DNA from: UBA1038 sp964481445
GTDB lineage: Bacteria; Bacillota; Clostridia; Christensenellales; Aristaeellaceae
Direction: 5' to 3'
Length of the DNA: 20,398 nucleotides
NCBI GenBank assembly: GCA_964481445.1
Contig: CAYZTQ010000034.1
Coordinates: 1 to 20,398, forward strand
Shown here: one piece after another, positions 1 to 6,749 of the stretch
Layout: each line of letters begins with the position of its first letter
Numbering within the stretch: position 1 is the stretch's first letter
The notes under the pieces: model-generated
The model's database searches: none
What the model was told of the DNA's origin: nothing
The model's input: only the letters and a program-made list of their open reading frames with translations
Position numbers and translations under genes: made by a program

Positions 1-127
1 TTTAGATTCGTATGGAGGGCGGATAACTAATATTGAGTGATTGTTCATTACCATTACACACAGCTGTTGTCCGGTAGAGAACCGATAGAATGCTTTGTAC
101 AACCGGAAATGATCTTGCCTTGTCTGC

Positions 128-164
128 AAATTAAAAAGCCCCAAAGCATATAAGCTTCAAGGCT
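128..164 (-). terminator. Rho-independent terminator of the HAD/response-regulator operon
   Basis: On the minus strand an 11-bp stem (arms 154-164 and 137-147, including three G-U pairs) closes a 6-base loop (148-153). It is followed by a U-rich run, the complement of the A-rich stretch 128-136. It begins 14 bases past the stop codon of the HAD phosphatase gene, which fits the end of the leftward operon. Read directly from the sequence; folding energy was not computed. Confidence 0.85.
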
Positions 165-178
165 GATAGATTGCCATA

Positions 179-1030
179 TCAATTTCTGCCTGCTCTGTTC
201 CTTAAGGCCGTCTCTTCCTGAAAGAGGTCTTCCCTGGCCGCAATCAGGCGAATGACTTTTTTCATGATCCGGTGCAGGCCTCCGCCTTCACGGTAATCGC
301 TCGGGGCAAAGTAGTTGATCCTGCCGTCGCGGAACAGGCGGTGGATTTTTTCTTCATTCTTTTTCATCGGGTCATAGACACCGATGGAGGTTCCTCCCTT
401 GCTTTTTACAAGCCGCATGCAGGGAATGTCTGTGTCGCTGTCGCCTATATAGACCATATTTTCATAGGGCAGATAAAGCTCTTCATCCGAAAGGCTGGCG
501 TTGACTCTGTCGTCGTTCTCATCGAACGCACCCTTCGCGATTCTGAAAATATACTGCGTCTTGTTGGTGTAGTTGATGGCCTGCGCCGGCCAAAGCGCAA
601 TATTCTCCTTGGAATAGTAAAAGGTTGAAGCATAAATGCGCGTTACATAGGGCGCGATGGCGCTGCCCTGGATGATTTCCTTCAGGCCGGAAGAAATGAT
701 GTAGTGTTCCGCCTGAATGCCCATGGCGGCCGCCTCGCGATTGATGAGTTCAAACCATGCTTCCACGCCGGGGTAAAGAGGCACCTTCCTGCCGAGCGCC
801 TCAAAGGCGCTGCGTTCGATGGAATGGCCGCCTTCCCTGGCTTTGTCCAGCATCAGCTTCATCCAGGCAAGGTTCTTATCCATGCCGTTCTCTCTGGCCA
901 GCTGATCCGACTCCGCCCAGAAATCATCGATTTCCATGCCGACCGAGGGGATAAAGGTGAAGGACTGCATGTCATCCGGGGCCAGGGTCTTATCAAAGTC
1001 ATAACAGACGGCGATGATTCTTTTCCGCAT
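179..1030 (-). CDS. HAD-superfamily phosphatase, phosphoserine-phosphatase-like
   Basis: A 283-residue soluble protein with all four HAD motifs. Motif I is DFDKT with nucleophile D11 and acid/base D13. Motif II is the serine of IISSG (S113/S114). K157 is a plausible motif III lysine, and motif IV is GDSDTD at 196-201. Residues between motifs I and II are mainly helical-looking, as expected for a C1-type cap. The family transfers phosphate through an aspartyl-phosphate with Mg2+. The substrate cannot be read from the sequence; phosphoserine, a phosphosugar or another small phosphomonoester are all possible. It is the last gene of the leftward operon, 11 bases downstream of the response regulator, and is followed by a strong terminator. 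Its work may therefore be linked to the stimulus sensed by the operon (inference). Family assignment is firm, specific function unknown. Confidence 0.85.
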   Translation of the reverse strand: MRKRIIAVCYDFDKTLAPDDMQSFTFIPSVGMEIDDFWAESDQLARENGMDKNLAWMKLMLDKAREGGHSIERSAFEALGRKVPLYPGVEAWFELINREAAAMGIQAEHYIISSGLKEIIQGSAIAPYVTRIYASTFYYSKENIALWPAQAINYTNKTQYIFRIAKGAFDENDDRVNASLSDEELYLPYENMVYIGDSDTDIPCMRLVKSKGGTSIGVYDPMKKNEEKIHRLFRDGRINYFAPSDYREGGGLHRIMKKVIRLIAAREDLFQEETALRNRAGRN

Positions 1031-1041
1031 GGCTGCTCCTT

Positions 1042-1809
1042 TCAGCGTCCGCTGTCAGCTTCTGCCGCCCGGTAATCCACGGGCGATTTGCCGGTCAGTT
1101 TCTTAAAGGTCTTTGAGAAGTGCGCCACATCCGAAAAACCGACTTTTGCCGAGATTTCATGCATGCGCAGGGAGGGATTGCCAATCAGCTCCTTGGCTTT
1201 CTCGATCCGCATTTCATTGAGAAGATCAAAAAAGCTTCTTCCCGCGTAACGGTTCAGCAGCTTGGAAAGATGCCACTGGCTCACATACACATTGTCGGCC
1301 ACATCCGAAAGGCGCAGCCGCATCTGGCAGTTTTCTTTCATATAGCGAAGCGCACATTCAACCACATAGGTGGAAGGATCGCTGCCTGTTGCGCCTTGCT
1401 GCGCGTCAGTCTCCCTTTCAATAGGTAAGCTGGCGCTCTCTGATGCCTTTGCCATACAGGAGATGGCTTCTTCCAGCTCATCCATTTTGCTGGGTTTCAG
1501 CAGATATCTGCTTACCCCCAGATTGACAGCCCGCTGGGCATACTCAAAATCCCTGTAAGCGGTCAAGATGCTGATCCGCAGGTTGGGAAACTCGCTTTTC
1601 AGCGCGGCAATCATCGTGAGGCCATCCATGTTGGGCATGCGGATATCCGTGAAGAGCAGATTGGGTTTCAGCCTGCGGACAAGCTCCAGCCCGCTTTTGC
1701 CATCGCTTGCCGTTCCGGCCACTTCACAGCCGAATCGATCCCACGCGATCACTTTCTGCAGGCCGTTTAGAATGATCTGCTCATCGTCGACCAGCACAAC
1801 CTTCAGCAT
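1042..1809 (-). CDS. Response regulator, YesN-like: CheY receiver plus AraC-type DNA-binding domain
   Basis: A 255-residue cytoplasmic transcription regulator. The N-terminal receiver (about 1-120) has acidic residues D8/D9, phospho-acceptor D55 in FTDIRMP, S80/T83 near the switch position and K105 in LLKPSK. A variable linker (120-145) leads to a C-terminal AraC/XylS domain (about 150-248) with two helix-turn-helices, ending in the typical GFSDVAHFSKTFKKLTGKSP block. It lacks the long central domain of full YesN proteins, so it is a short member. The ribosome binding site (AAGGAGGG in the 20-base gap after the binding-protein gene) lies about 12 bases from the ATG, which is rather far. The partner is almost certainly the YesM-like kinase in the same operon. 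Targets are unknown; AraC-type members usually activate nearby transport or sugar-use genes. Confidence 0.93.
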   Translation of the reverse strand: MLKVVLVDDEQIILNGLQKVIAWDRFGCEVAGTASDGKSGLELVRRLKPNLLFTDIRMPNMDGLTMIAALKSEFPNLRISILTAYRDFEYAQRAVNLGVSRYLLKPSKMDELEEAISCMAKASESASLPIERETDAQQGATGSDPSTYVVECALRYMKENCQMRLRLSDVADNVYVSQWHLSKLLNRYAGRSFFDLLNEMRIEKAKELIGNPSLRMHEISAKVGFSDVAHFSKTFKKLTGKSPVDYRAAEADSGR

Positions 1810-1829
1810 GTGTCGCCTGTCCCTCCTTG

Positions 1830-3032
1830 CTAAAAGGCTCCGAGCCGGATGGTCTCCTCCAGCACCTCGCGGCTATCTGCAGTGCCGTCCGCGATGGAAG
1901 GGATCCGGCTGAACCAGTAATTTCTGGCGTCTGCGTCCATCACATCCCCGATGGGGAAGGCGAGCGCGTTGCGGTTTCTGGCATTCTCAGTCAGCTTGAC
2001 CGCGCTTTTGAGCATTTCGCCCCCGAAGGCGAAGCCGAGCTTTGTTCTTGCGTAATCGCCTGTCAGGTGCGCGAGCAGGCTGACGGCGGCATCCCGCTTA
2101 CTTTCATCCTCATAGGCCCGTCTGCTGATATAAAACCCCATCGAGGTGCCGCCGATAATCGCCGCGGGGTTCGCCTGCTCGCTGTAGGCCGGGAAAGGCA
2201 GAACGATAGTGGTGTCCCAATTTTCTCTGGCGATGCTGTTGGCGCGCCAGGATCCATCCAGCAGCATGGCGGCCTGCTTGTTTTGAAACAGGGCGGTCGT
2301 CAGCACTTCCGAGGTAGCGTTTACGTTGTCGGGGAAGGCTCCCAACTCGTACAGATGCCGAATCAGCTCCATCCCGCTGAACCAGGAGGAAGGGATTTCG
2401 TCAGCATTCTTTGGCCTTGCCTGATGCTCATTGACGCTGCCGCAGGAAAGGATGGCGAATTCCGCAAGATAGTGCGGAATGTCGCTCAGCGAGATGGCCA
2501 GTGGCACAATGCCGTTCTGCCGGAACACCTGAATCGCTTTTTCAAACCTGTTCCTGTCCGTCGGCAGATCCAGCCCATAGCGCTCAAACAGATCGGTGTT
2601 GACAAACAGCCCTTCCCAGAAGGGGCGCACGTCAATGGCGTAGACAAGGCCGTCTTCCTCCCGGAGGCCTTCGCTTTCGGCAAGATCCAGGCCCGGATAA
2701 TCCGCGTTGATTTCGCTGATGGGCACCACGCGGCTGAGCAGGGGCTTTGAGTCAGCGGTACCGGCAAAAAAGAAAAAGACATCGGGCTCGTTGCCCGCCG
2801 CAAAATCGTTCAGCATGGAAGCCTTCCAGGCTTCATCGGAAGTGGTTGATTGATCATCCACCCTGTTGCCTGTCTTTTCCTCCCACGAATGCAGCAGGTC
2901 AACATAGGCGACCCCCGCGTCAAGCCCGACAAAGGTGCTGACAGTCCGAAGCGTGACGCCTTCCTGACGCGCGGTGAGGGAAGGGAAAAGCAGCAGAAAC
3001 ACCAAGAACAAAATGATATTTTTTCTTTTCAT
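1830..3032 (-). CDS. Extracellular solute-binding protein (ABC sugar-type, family 1), without permease partners
   Basis: A 400-residue secreted protein. Residues 1-22 form a signal sequence (MKRK followed by a strongly hydrophobic stretch), then a two-lobe binding-protein fold. Family-like segments include PDVFFFFAGTAD, the region around FWEGLFVNTDLFERYGLDLPTD, the GSW segment (AAMLLDGSW) and the TSMGFYIS segment, all typical of SBP_bac_1 proteins that bind oligosaccharides. No cysteine lipobox is visible, although binding proteins of monoderm Bacillota are usually lipoproteins. Its ATG overlaps the kinase stop codon (ATGA), so translation is coupled to the sensor. The response regulator follows 20 bases downstream. 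No ABC permease or ATPase gene is nearby, so a sensory role presenting a ligand to the kinase is more likely than transport (inference). The ligand is unknown; sugar is a guess from family. Confidence 0.85.
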   Translation of the reverse strand: MKRKNIILFLVFLLLFPSLTARQEGVTLRTVSTFVGLDAGVAYVDLLHSWEEKTGNRVDDQSTTSDEAWKASMLNDFAAGNEPDVFFFFAGTADSKPLLSRVVPISEINADYPGLDLAESEGLREEDGLVYAIDVRPFWEGLFVNTDLFERYGLDLPTDRNRFEKAIQVFRQNGIVPLAISLSDIPHYLAEFAILSCGSVNEHQARPKNADEIPSSWFSGMELIRHLYELGAFPDNVNATSEVLTTALFQNKQAAMLLDGSWRANSIARENWDTTIVLPFPAYSEQANPAAIIGGTSMGFYISRRAYEDESKRDAAVSLLAHLTGDYARTKLGFAFGGEMLKSAVKLTENARNRNALAFPIGDVMDADARNYWFSRIPSIADGTADSREVLEETIRLGAF

Positions 3033-4615
3033 GCTGTCTCTTCACTCCTTTGTGCGGCTGTCTCTTCTGCGCTTTCCGGGATGCGCATGCAGGCCAGCGT
3101 TTCGCCGTTCTGGGCGGCGCGGACGGTCAGGCTGGCCTGCCCATGATAGATCAGCTTCAGCCGCTGGCTGACGTTGCGCAGGCCCAGATGCCCGTCCTGC
3201 GCGTCTTCGGCGCCGGTCAGCAGCGTATTGATCTTCTCCTGCTGCTGACTGTCAAGCGGCGTGCCGTCATTTCGCACCTCGATNNNNNNNNNNNNNNNNN
3301 NNNNNNNNNNNNNNNNNNNNNNNNNNNNNNNNNNNNNNNNNNNNNNNNNNNNNNNNNNNNNNNNNNNNNNNNNNNNNNNNNNNGCGTTAAGCAGCGTGCT
3401 CAGCGCCTCAATCATCTGGCCGACCGACTCCGAGCCTTCCATGCGGGCCTGCCAGTTCATCATTTCCAGCGCGTTGTTCATAAAATGCGGATTGATGCGG
3501 CTTTGCAGGGCGGAAATGCGCGCATCGCGCAGCGCCAGCTCTTCTTTGTACGATCGATCAATCAGCTGTTTTATCCGGCTGCTCATGGCATTGAAGCTGC
3601 GCCCCAACGCGCCGATTTCATCCGGCCCCTGAATGGCGACCGTTACCCCAAGCTCCCCCTCGGCCATCTGGCGGCTGGCTTTTGCAAGCCGGGCAAGCGG
3701 CCTTGTCATCCAGCGGTGGATCAATACCATGATGAGGGCGGCCGAAGGGATAAACAGCGTGATCAGCAGCCACAGCAGCCTGTAATACTGATCGAGCTGC
3801 CCGAAGATCAGCGAGCGGTCAAGGCTGACCCGATAGTTTAGATGATAGTCTGAGCTTGCTCTTCTGCCGGTATAGGTAATGCTGCCTTTATTTTCAAGCA
3901 GCCCCAAAGGAGCGTCTTCCTGTACCTGCGGCAGCGTATCGTTTGAAGTCAGTTCAAAATCATCCAGCTTGATATCTGTTTTTCCCTGCCAGATGGAAGC
4001 GGGATCGGTCAGCGGGGCAAAAAGCGAACCCGGCTCGATTTCCATCACCGCCATGCCAAAGCGCTCCAACTTGCGGTTATACAGGTTACGCACAAGATAC
4101 AGCCTGCCCTCCACGCTGGCGAACCGGCTGCGTGTATCCAGCGTTTCGCCAAGCAGCAGCAAATCAGGCTTGACGTTTTCGTTAAATGTCCGCACCATGG
4201 CGGCGCTTGCGGAGGTATAGACCATGCGCCAGGGTTCATCTAGAAAATAGAAGGCGGTAAAGGGCATGGAGCGTTCGCGCTGAAACAGGCGCTGCCAATA
4301 GGAGCGGCTGGCCGCGTAAAAACTCTCATAGTCAAGCGTCCCGTTCTTGTAGGCCGTATAGTTATTATAGATCACTTCGTCGTAGGTGATATCTTTGGAT
4401 TTTTTGAGCACGCGCTCGATTTCCTTGACGACAAGGTCTTCCGCGTGCACGAGGCCGGACTGCAGCGCCTGCTCGGTCTTTGCTTTCAGGGCTTCCATAA
4501 AGCTGCCGCTCATGTAGATGCCCAGAATCATCATCGGCAGCAGCCAGCAAAGCGCCACGATGACGATGAAGCGCGCCCGCAGCGTTTTCAGCGCGGCTTT
4601 GAGCCTTTGTAGCAT
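3029..4615 (-). CDS. Sensor histidine kinase, YesM/LytS-like (HisKA_7TM-lacking, HAMP-containing), interrupted by an assembly gap
   Basis: A membrane sensor kinase. TM1 is at about 15-37, an extracellular sensing region at 38-278 and TM2 at about 279-301, followed by HAMP (about 302-354) and the His_kinase domain. The phospho-acceptor is H377 in NPHFMNN, where the family usually has PHFLYN. Past the gap the ATPase domain resumes with an NDG motif and the GLRNVSQRL G-box, ending near residue 528. The N-box (usually NAIxHG) falls inside the 100 N at 3284-3383. By comparison with YesM, the stretch between the acceptor region and the NDG motif should be nearer 85-90 residues than the 33 allowed here, so the true gap is probably longer. 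A GGAGG at 4622-4626 sits 6 bases before the ATG. It is the first gene of the operon and overlaps the binding-protein gene by four bases. Confidence 0.92.
   Translation of the reverse strand: MLQRLKAALKTLRARFIVIVALCWLLPMMILGIYMSGSFMEALKAKTEQALQSGLVHAEDLVVKEIERVLKKSKDITYDEVIYNNYTAYKNGTLDYESFYAASRSYWQRLFQRERSMPFTAFYFLDEPWRMVYTSASAAMVRTFNENVKPDLLLLGETLDTRSRFASVEGRLYLVRNLYNRKLERFGMAVMEIEPGSLFAPLTDPASIWQGKTDIKLDDFELTSNDTLPQVQEDAPLGLLENKGSITYTGRRASSDYHLNYRVSLDRSLIFGQLDQYYRLLWLLITLFIPSAALIMVLIHRWMTRPLARLAKASRQMAEGELGVTVAIQGPDEIGALGRSFNAMSSRIKQLIDRSYKEELALRDARISALQSRINPHFMNNALEMMNWQARMEGSESVGQMIEALSTLLNXXXXXXXXXXXXXXXXXXXXXXXXXXXXXXXXXXIEVRNDGTPLDSQQQEKINTLLTGAEDAQDGHLGLRNVSQRLKLIYHGQASLTVRAAQNGETLACMRIPESAEETAAQRSEETA
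3284..3383. other. Assembly gap of exactly 100 N inside the sensor kinase gene
   Basis: One hundred undetermined bases, the usual placeholder for a gap of unknown length. It removes the ATP-binding N-box region of the kinase. The apparent continuity of frame across it carries no weight, because the true length is unknown. Confidence 0.97.
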
Positions 4616-4651
4616 ACAGAACCTCCGATGCTCAGCGTTTGTTTATTGTTG

Positions 4652-4680
4652 ATTATATCATGCCCCCAAAGCCTTGACCA
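4652..4680 (-). promoter_or_regulatory. Sigma-A-like promoter for the kinase operon
   Basis: On the minus strand a perfect -10 TATAAT (plus-strand 4652-4657) lies 17 bases from a -35 candidate TGGTCA (4675-4680, 4 of 6 consensus bases). The kinase start codon is about 37 bases downstream of the -10, with a good Shine-Dalgarno between. It lies back to back with the tRNA promoter. Confidence 0.6.
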
Positions 4681-4702
4681 TAAATTTTGTCCGCAAAAGG
4701 TA

Positions 4703-4731
4703 TTTACAAGCCCGCTTATCTGTGCTATAGT
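4703..4731 (+). promoter_or_regulatory. Promoter of the tRNA-Ala gene
   Basis: TTTACA at 4703-4708 and TATAGT at 4726-4731 are separated by exactly 17 bases. Each matches 5 of 6 consensus bases. The mature tRNA starts 15 bases after the -10, giving a short 5' leader, as is usual for stable RNA genes. Confidence 0.75.
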
Positions 4732-4745
4732 CAATTTCGCTGTTC

Positions 4746-4821
4746 GGGGCATTAGCGCAGCTGGTAGCGCACAACACTGGCAGTGTTGGGGTCAGCGGTT
4801 CGAATCCGCTATGCTCCACCA
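4746..4821 (+). tRNA. tRNA-Ala, anticodon GGC
   Basis: A 76-base cloverleaf can be folded by eye. The acceptor arm is 4746-4752 with 4811-4817, and the D arm 4755-4758 with 4767-4770. The anticodon arm is 4772-4776 with 4784-4788; its loop 4777-4783 carries GGC at 4779-4781. The T arm is 4794-4798 with 4806-4810 and has loop TTCGAAT. The third acceptor pair is G-U (G3:U70), the identity mark for alanyl-tRNA synthetase, which confirms the anticodon reading (codon GCC, probably also GCU). Discriminator A and the CCA end (4819-4821) are encoded. It stands alone with its own promoter and terminator. Confidence 0.97.
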
Positions 4822-4829
4822 GAACAAGT

Positions 4830-4865
4830 CACAGGCATTCACTGCTTGTGGCTTTTTCATTTTTG
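4830..4865 (+). terminator. Rho-independent terminator of tRNA-Ala
   Basis: An 8-bp stem (4830-4837 with 4843-4850, one G-U pair) with a 5-base loop is followed by GC and two T-runs up to about 4864. It starts 8 bases after the tRNA 3' end. Confidence 0.85.
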
Positions 4866-4894
4866 ACTTGTGTCTGCCCGCAGTACTCTGACTG

Positions 4895-4925
4895 CTGAAA
4901 AATAAATAACAATCTATGCTATACT
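4895..4925 (+). promoter_or_regulatory. Possible promoter of the MutS-like gene
   Basis: A -10 candidate TATACT lies at 4920-4925 (5 of 6). The best -35 is CTGAAA at 4895-4900, four of six with a long 19-base spacer, so it is weak. Transcription would start just ahead of the GGGAGGTGA ribosome binding site (4935-4943), leaving a very short leader. Read-through from the tRNA is made unlikely by the terminator in between. Confidence 0.4.
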
Positions 4926-4950
4926 CCTTTCAAAGGGAGGTGATGCTTCC

Positions 4951-6618
4951 GTGTGGTTTCTTATCGTTCCTGCCGCGATTTTGCTGGCGGTTTGCCTGTA
5001 CTTTCTGATCAAGCGCCTCGCGCTGAATAAGCTGCGTCGATACCTGAATGAGATATGGGGGAAAGACGCAGCGCTCAGACGGGCGGATGATGAGCAGATT
5101 GATGATATCCGCCGGTATTACGATGCTGTTTCCGGTACCAGGCGGTCTCAACTTTTGACCGATGACATCACCTGGAACGATCTGGACATGGATCAGGTGT
5201 TCCGCGCCATTGACTGTTCAAGAAGCATTGTCGGCAGCGAAGTCTTGTATGCCAGGCTGCGCAATCAGGGCAGCAGCCGTCACGAGCTGGACCGGCTTTT
5301 TAAGATTTCCGATGTTTTTCTTCGTCATCCGAGTCTGCGGTGTGAAGCACAGGTGCTGTTAAACGGCGTTGGATATCAGTCGTTTCATGGCGCTTCCAGG
5401 TATCTGTCAGGTGAAAGCTATCAGTATCCCCGGCACCGGCAATTATATTATGTGCTCGGTATGCTGCCTCTTTTCAGCGTTTTGATCGGTTTGTTTTATC
5501 ATCCCTTCTTTCTGGTTGCCGCCGGTTTATTTTTGCTGAATATTGTCATTTACCACATCACAAAAGCGCAATGGGAAAAAGAATTGACGGCGATTCGCCA
5601 CATCGCTTCGGTACTGCGCTGCGGAGCAAAGCTGTCTGCGCTGAGTGATGAGGCCGAATTGCAGCCCGAATTTGATGAGCTTAGGCAGCTCTCGGAAAAG
5701 CTCAGGTCTGTCAAAGCCTGGCTGCCTCTGTTTGGCGTGGAGCGGGTGAACGATTTTGATTTTATTACCGATTATCTGAAAATCGCTTTCATGCTGGACA
5801 TGGTCAGTCTGTGCGAAATTGTAAAAGCCCTGAAGCGCCAAGGGCAATATATGAACCGCTTATATGAGCTGGTCGGCACCATAGATGTCTGCCTCTCCCT
5901 TGCCCAGCTGCAAATACGAGAAAAGGGATGGAGCATCCCGGAGTTCCATGAGAGCAGGAGCGTTATCATAAAAGAAGTCCGCCATCCGCTGATCAGGGAT
6001 GCGGTGCTGAACGACTGTGCCTGGGACAGCAATATGCTGATCTCCGGCGCCAATGCCTCCGGTAAATCTACCTTCATCAAGGCGGTGGCTATCAATCTGA
6101 TTTTGGCTCAGACGCTCAATATCTGTTTTGCCTCGTCTCTTTCCATGCATCGGGGCAGAGTGATGAGCTCCATGGCCATCCGGGATAATGTGCTGGCGGG
6201 GGAAAGCTATTTTATCTCCGAGATCAAAAGCCTGAAAAGGATTCTGGACGCGGCGCAAACAGGCGGAATGATTTATGGCTTTATCGATGAAATACTGCGC
6301 GGGACCAATACAGTGGAGAGGATCGCGGCTTCTGCCTCCGTGCTCAGGGAAATCGCAGGCGTTCGCATGCTCTGCATGGTGGCCACGCACGATATCGAAC
6401 TGACGGTTCTGATGCGGCAGCTTTTCAGGAATGCGCATTTTGAGGAAACGGTGCTTCAGGACGGCGTGCATTTTGATTACCTGATCAAGGAAGGGCCGGC
6501 CACAGGCCGAAACGCGATCCGGCTGCTTGAAACCATGGGTTTCAGCGCCGATACCATCAAAAGGGCGCAGGTGATGGCGGACGAATATGATAATACGGGC
6601 GTCTGGAGAATGACTTAG
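4951..6618 (+). CDS. Membrane-anchored MutS-family ATPase
   Basis: A 555-residue protein starting at GTG, placed 10 bases after GGGAGG (the anti-16S match extends to GGGAGGTGA). An N-terminal membrane helix (about 2-20) and a hydrophobic hairpin (about 164-204) suggest membrane attachment. The rest resembles the core (lever/clamp) and ATPase domains of MutS. Walker A is GANASGKST at 366-374. Walker B ends in FIDE (D446, E447) followed by LRGTNT, and the switch histidine is H480 in THD. The mismatch-binding domain I of true MutS (with its Phe-x-Glu motif) and the Smr nuclease domain of MutS2 are both absent, so classic mismatch repair is unlikely. ATP-driven DNA or chromosome-related work at the membrane is an inference; its real function is not established. 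It is flanked by the tRNA terminator and an alcohol dehydrogenase gene and appears monocistronic. Confidence 0.85.
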   Translation: MWFLIVPAAILLAVCLYFLIKRLALNKLRRYLNEIWGKDAALRRADDEQIDDIRRYYDAVSGTRRSQLLTDDITWNDLDMDQVFRAIDCSRSIVGSEVLYARLRNQGSSRHELDRLFKISDVFLRHPSLRCEAQVLLNGVGYQSFHGASRYLSGESYQYPRHRQLYYVLGMLPLFSVLIGLFYHPFFLVAAGLFLLNIVIYHITKAQWEKELTAIRHIASVLRCGAKLSALSDEAELQPEFDELRQLSEKLRSVKAWLPLFGVERVNDFDFITDYLKIAFMLDMVSLCEIVKALKRQGQYMNRLYELVGTIDVCLSLAQLQIREKGWSIPEFHESRSVIIKEVRHPLIRDAVLNDCAWDSNMLISGANASGKSTFIKAVAINLILAQTLNICFASSLSMHRGRVMSSMAIRDNVLAGESYFISEIKSLKRILDAAQTGGMIYGFIDEILRGTNTVERIAASASVLREIAGVRMLCMVATHDIELTVLMRQLFRNAHFEETVLQDGVHFDYLIKEGPATGRNAIRLLETMGFSADTIKRAQVMADEYDNTGVWRMT

Positions 6619-6626
6619 CGGATGCC

Positions 6627-6655
6627 TTGCATTTTCCGTGAGCGGCATATACAAT
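6627..6655 (+). promoter_or_regulatory. Weak promoter candidate ahead of the alcohol dehydrogenase/hutUI group
   Basis: TACAAT at 6650-6655 (5 of 6) is 17 bases after TTGCAT at 6627-6632 (3 of 6). It lies in the 131-base gap after the MutS-like gene, about 95 bases ahead of the next start codon. No convincing terminator is visible in the gap, so read-through from upstream is also possible. Confidence 0.35.
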
Positions 6656-6749
6656 GAAGACACCAGTCAGTGGGTAATATTTTATTGTCTAAATGTGATG
6701 GCGATTTTATGTCACCGCTGATCAATAAAAAACGGAGGGAAAACGATTC

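Noticed and set aside
4746..4821. tRNA-Ala as the attachment site of an integrated element
   Set aside because: No integrase gene nearby and I saw no second copy of the tRNA 3' end in the window.
6689..6716. CRP/FNR-like site (TGTGA and TCAC half-sites) ahead of the alcohol dehydrogenase
   Set aside because: The half-sites are much further apart than the 6 bases of a CRP site and the flanking bases do not match.
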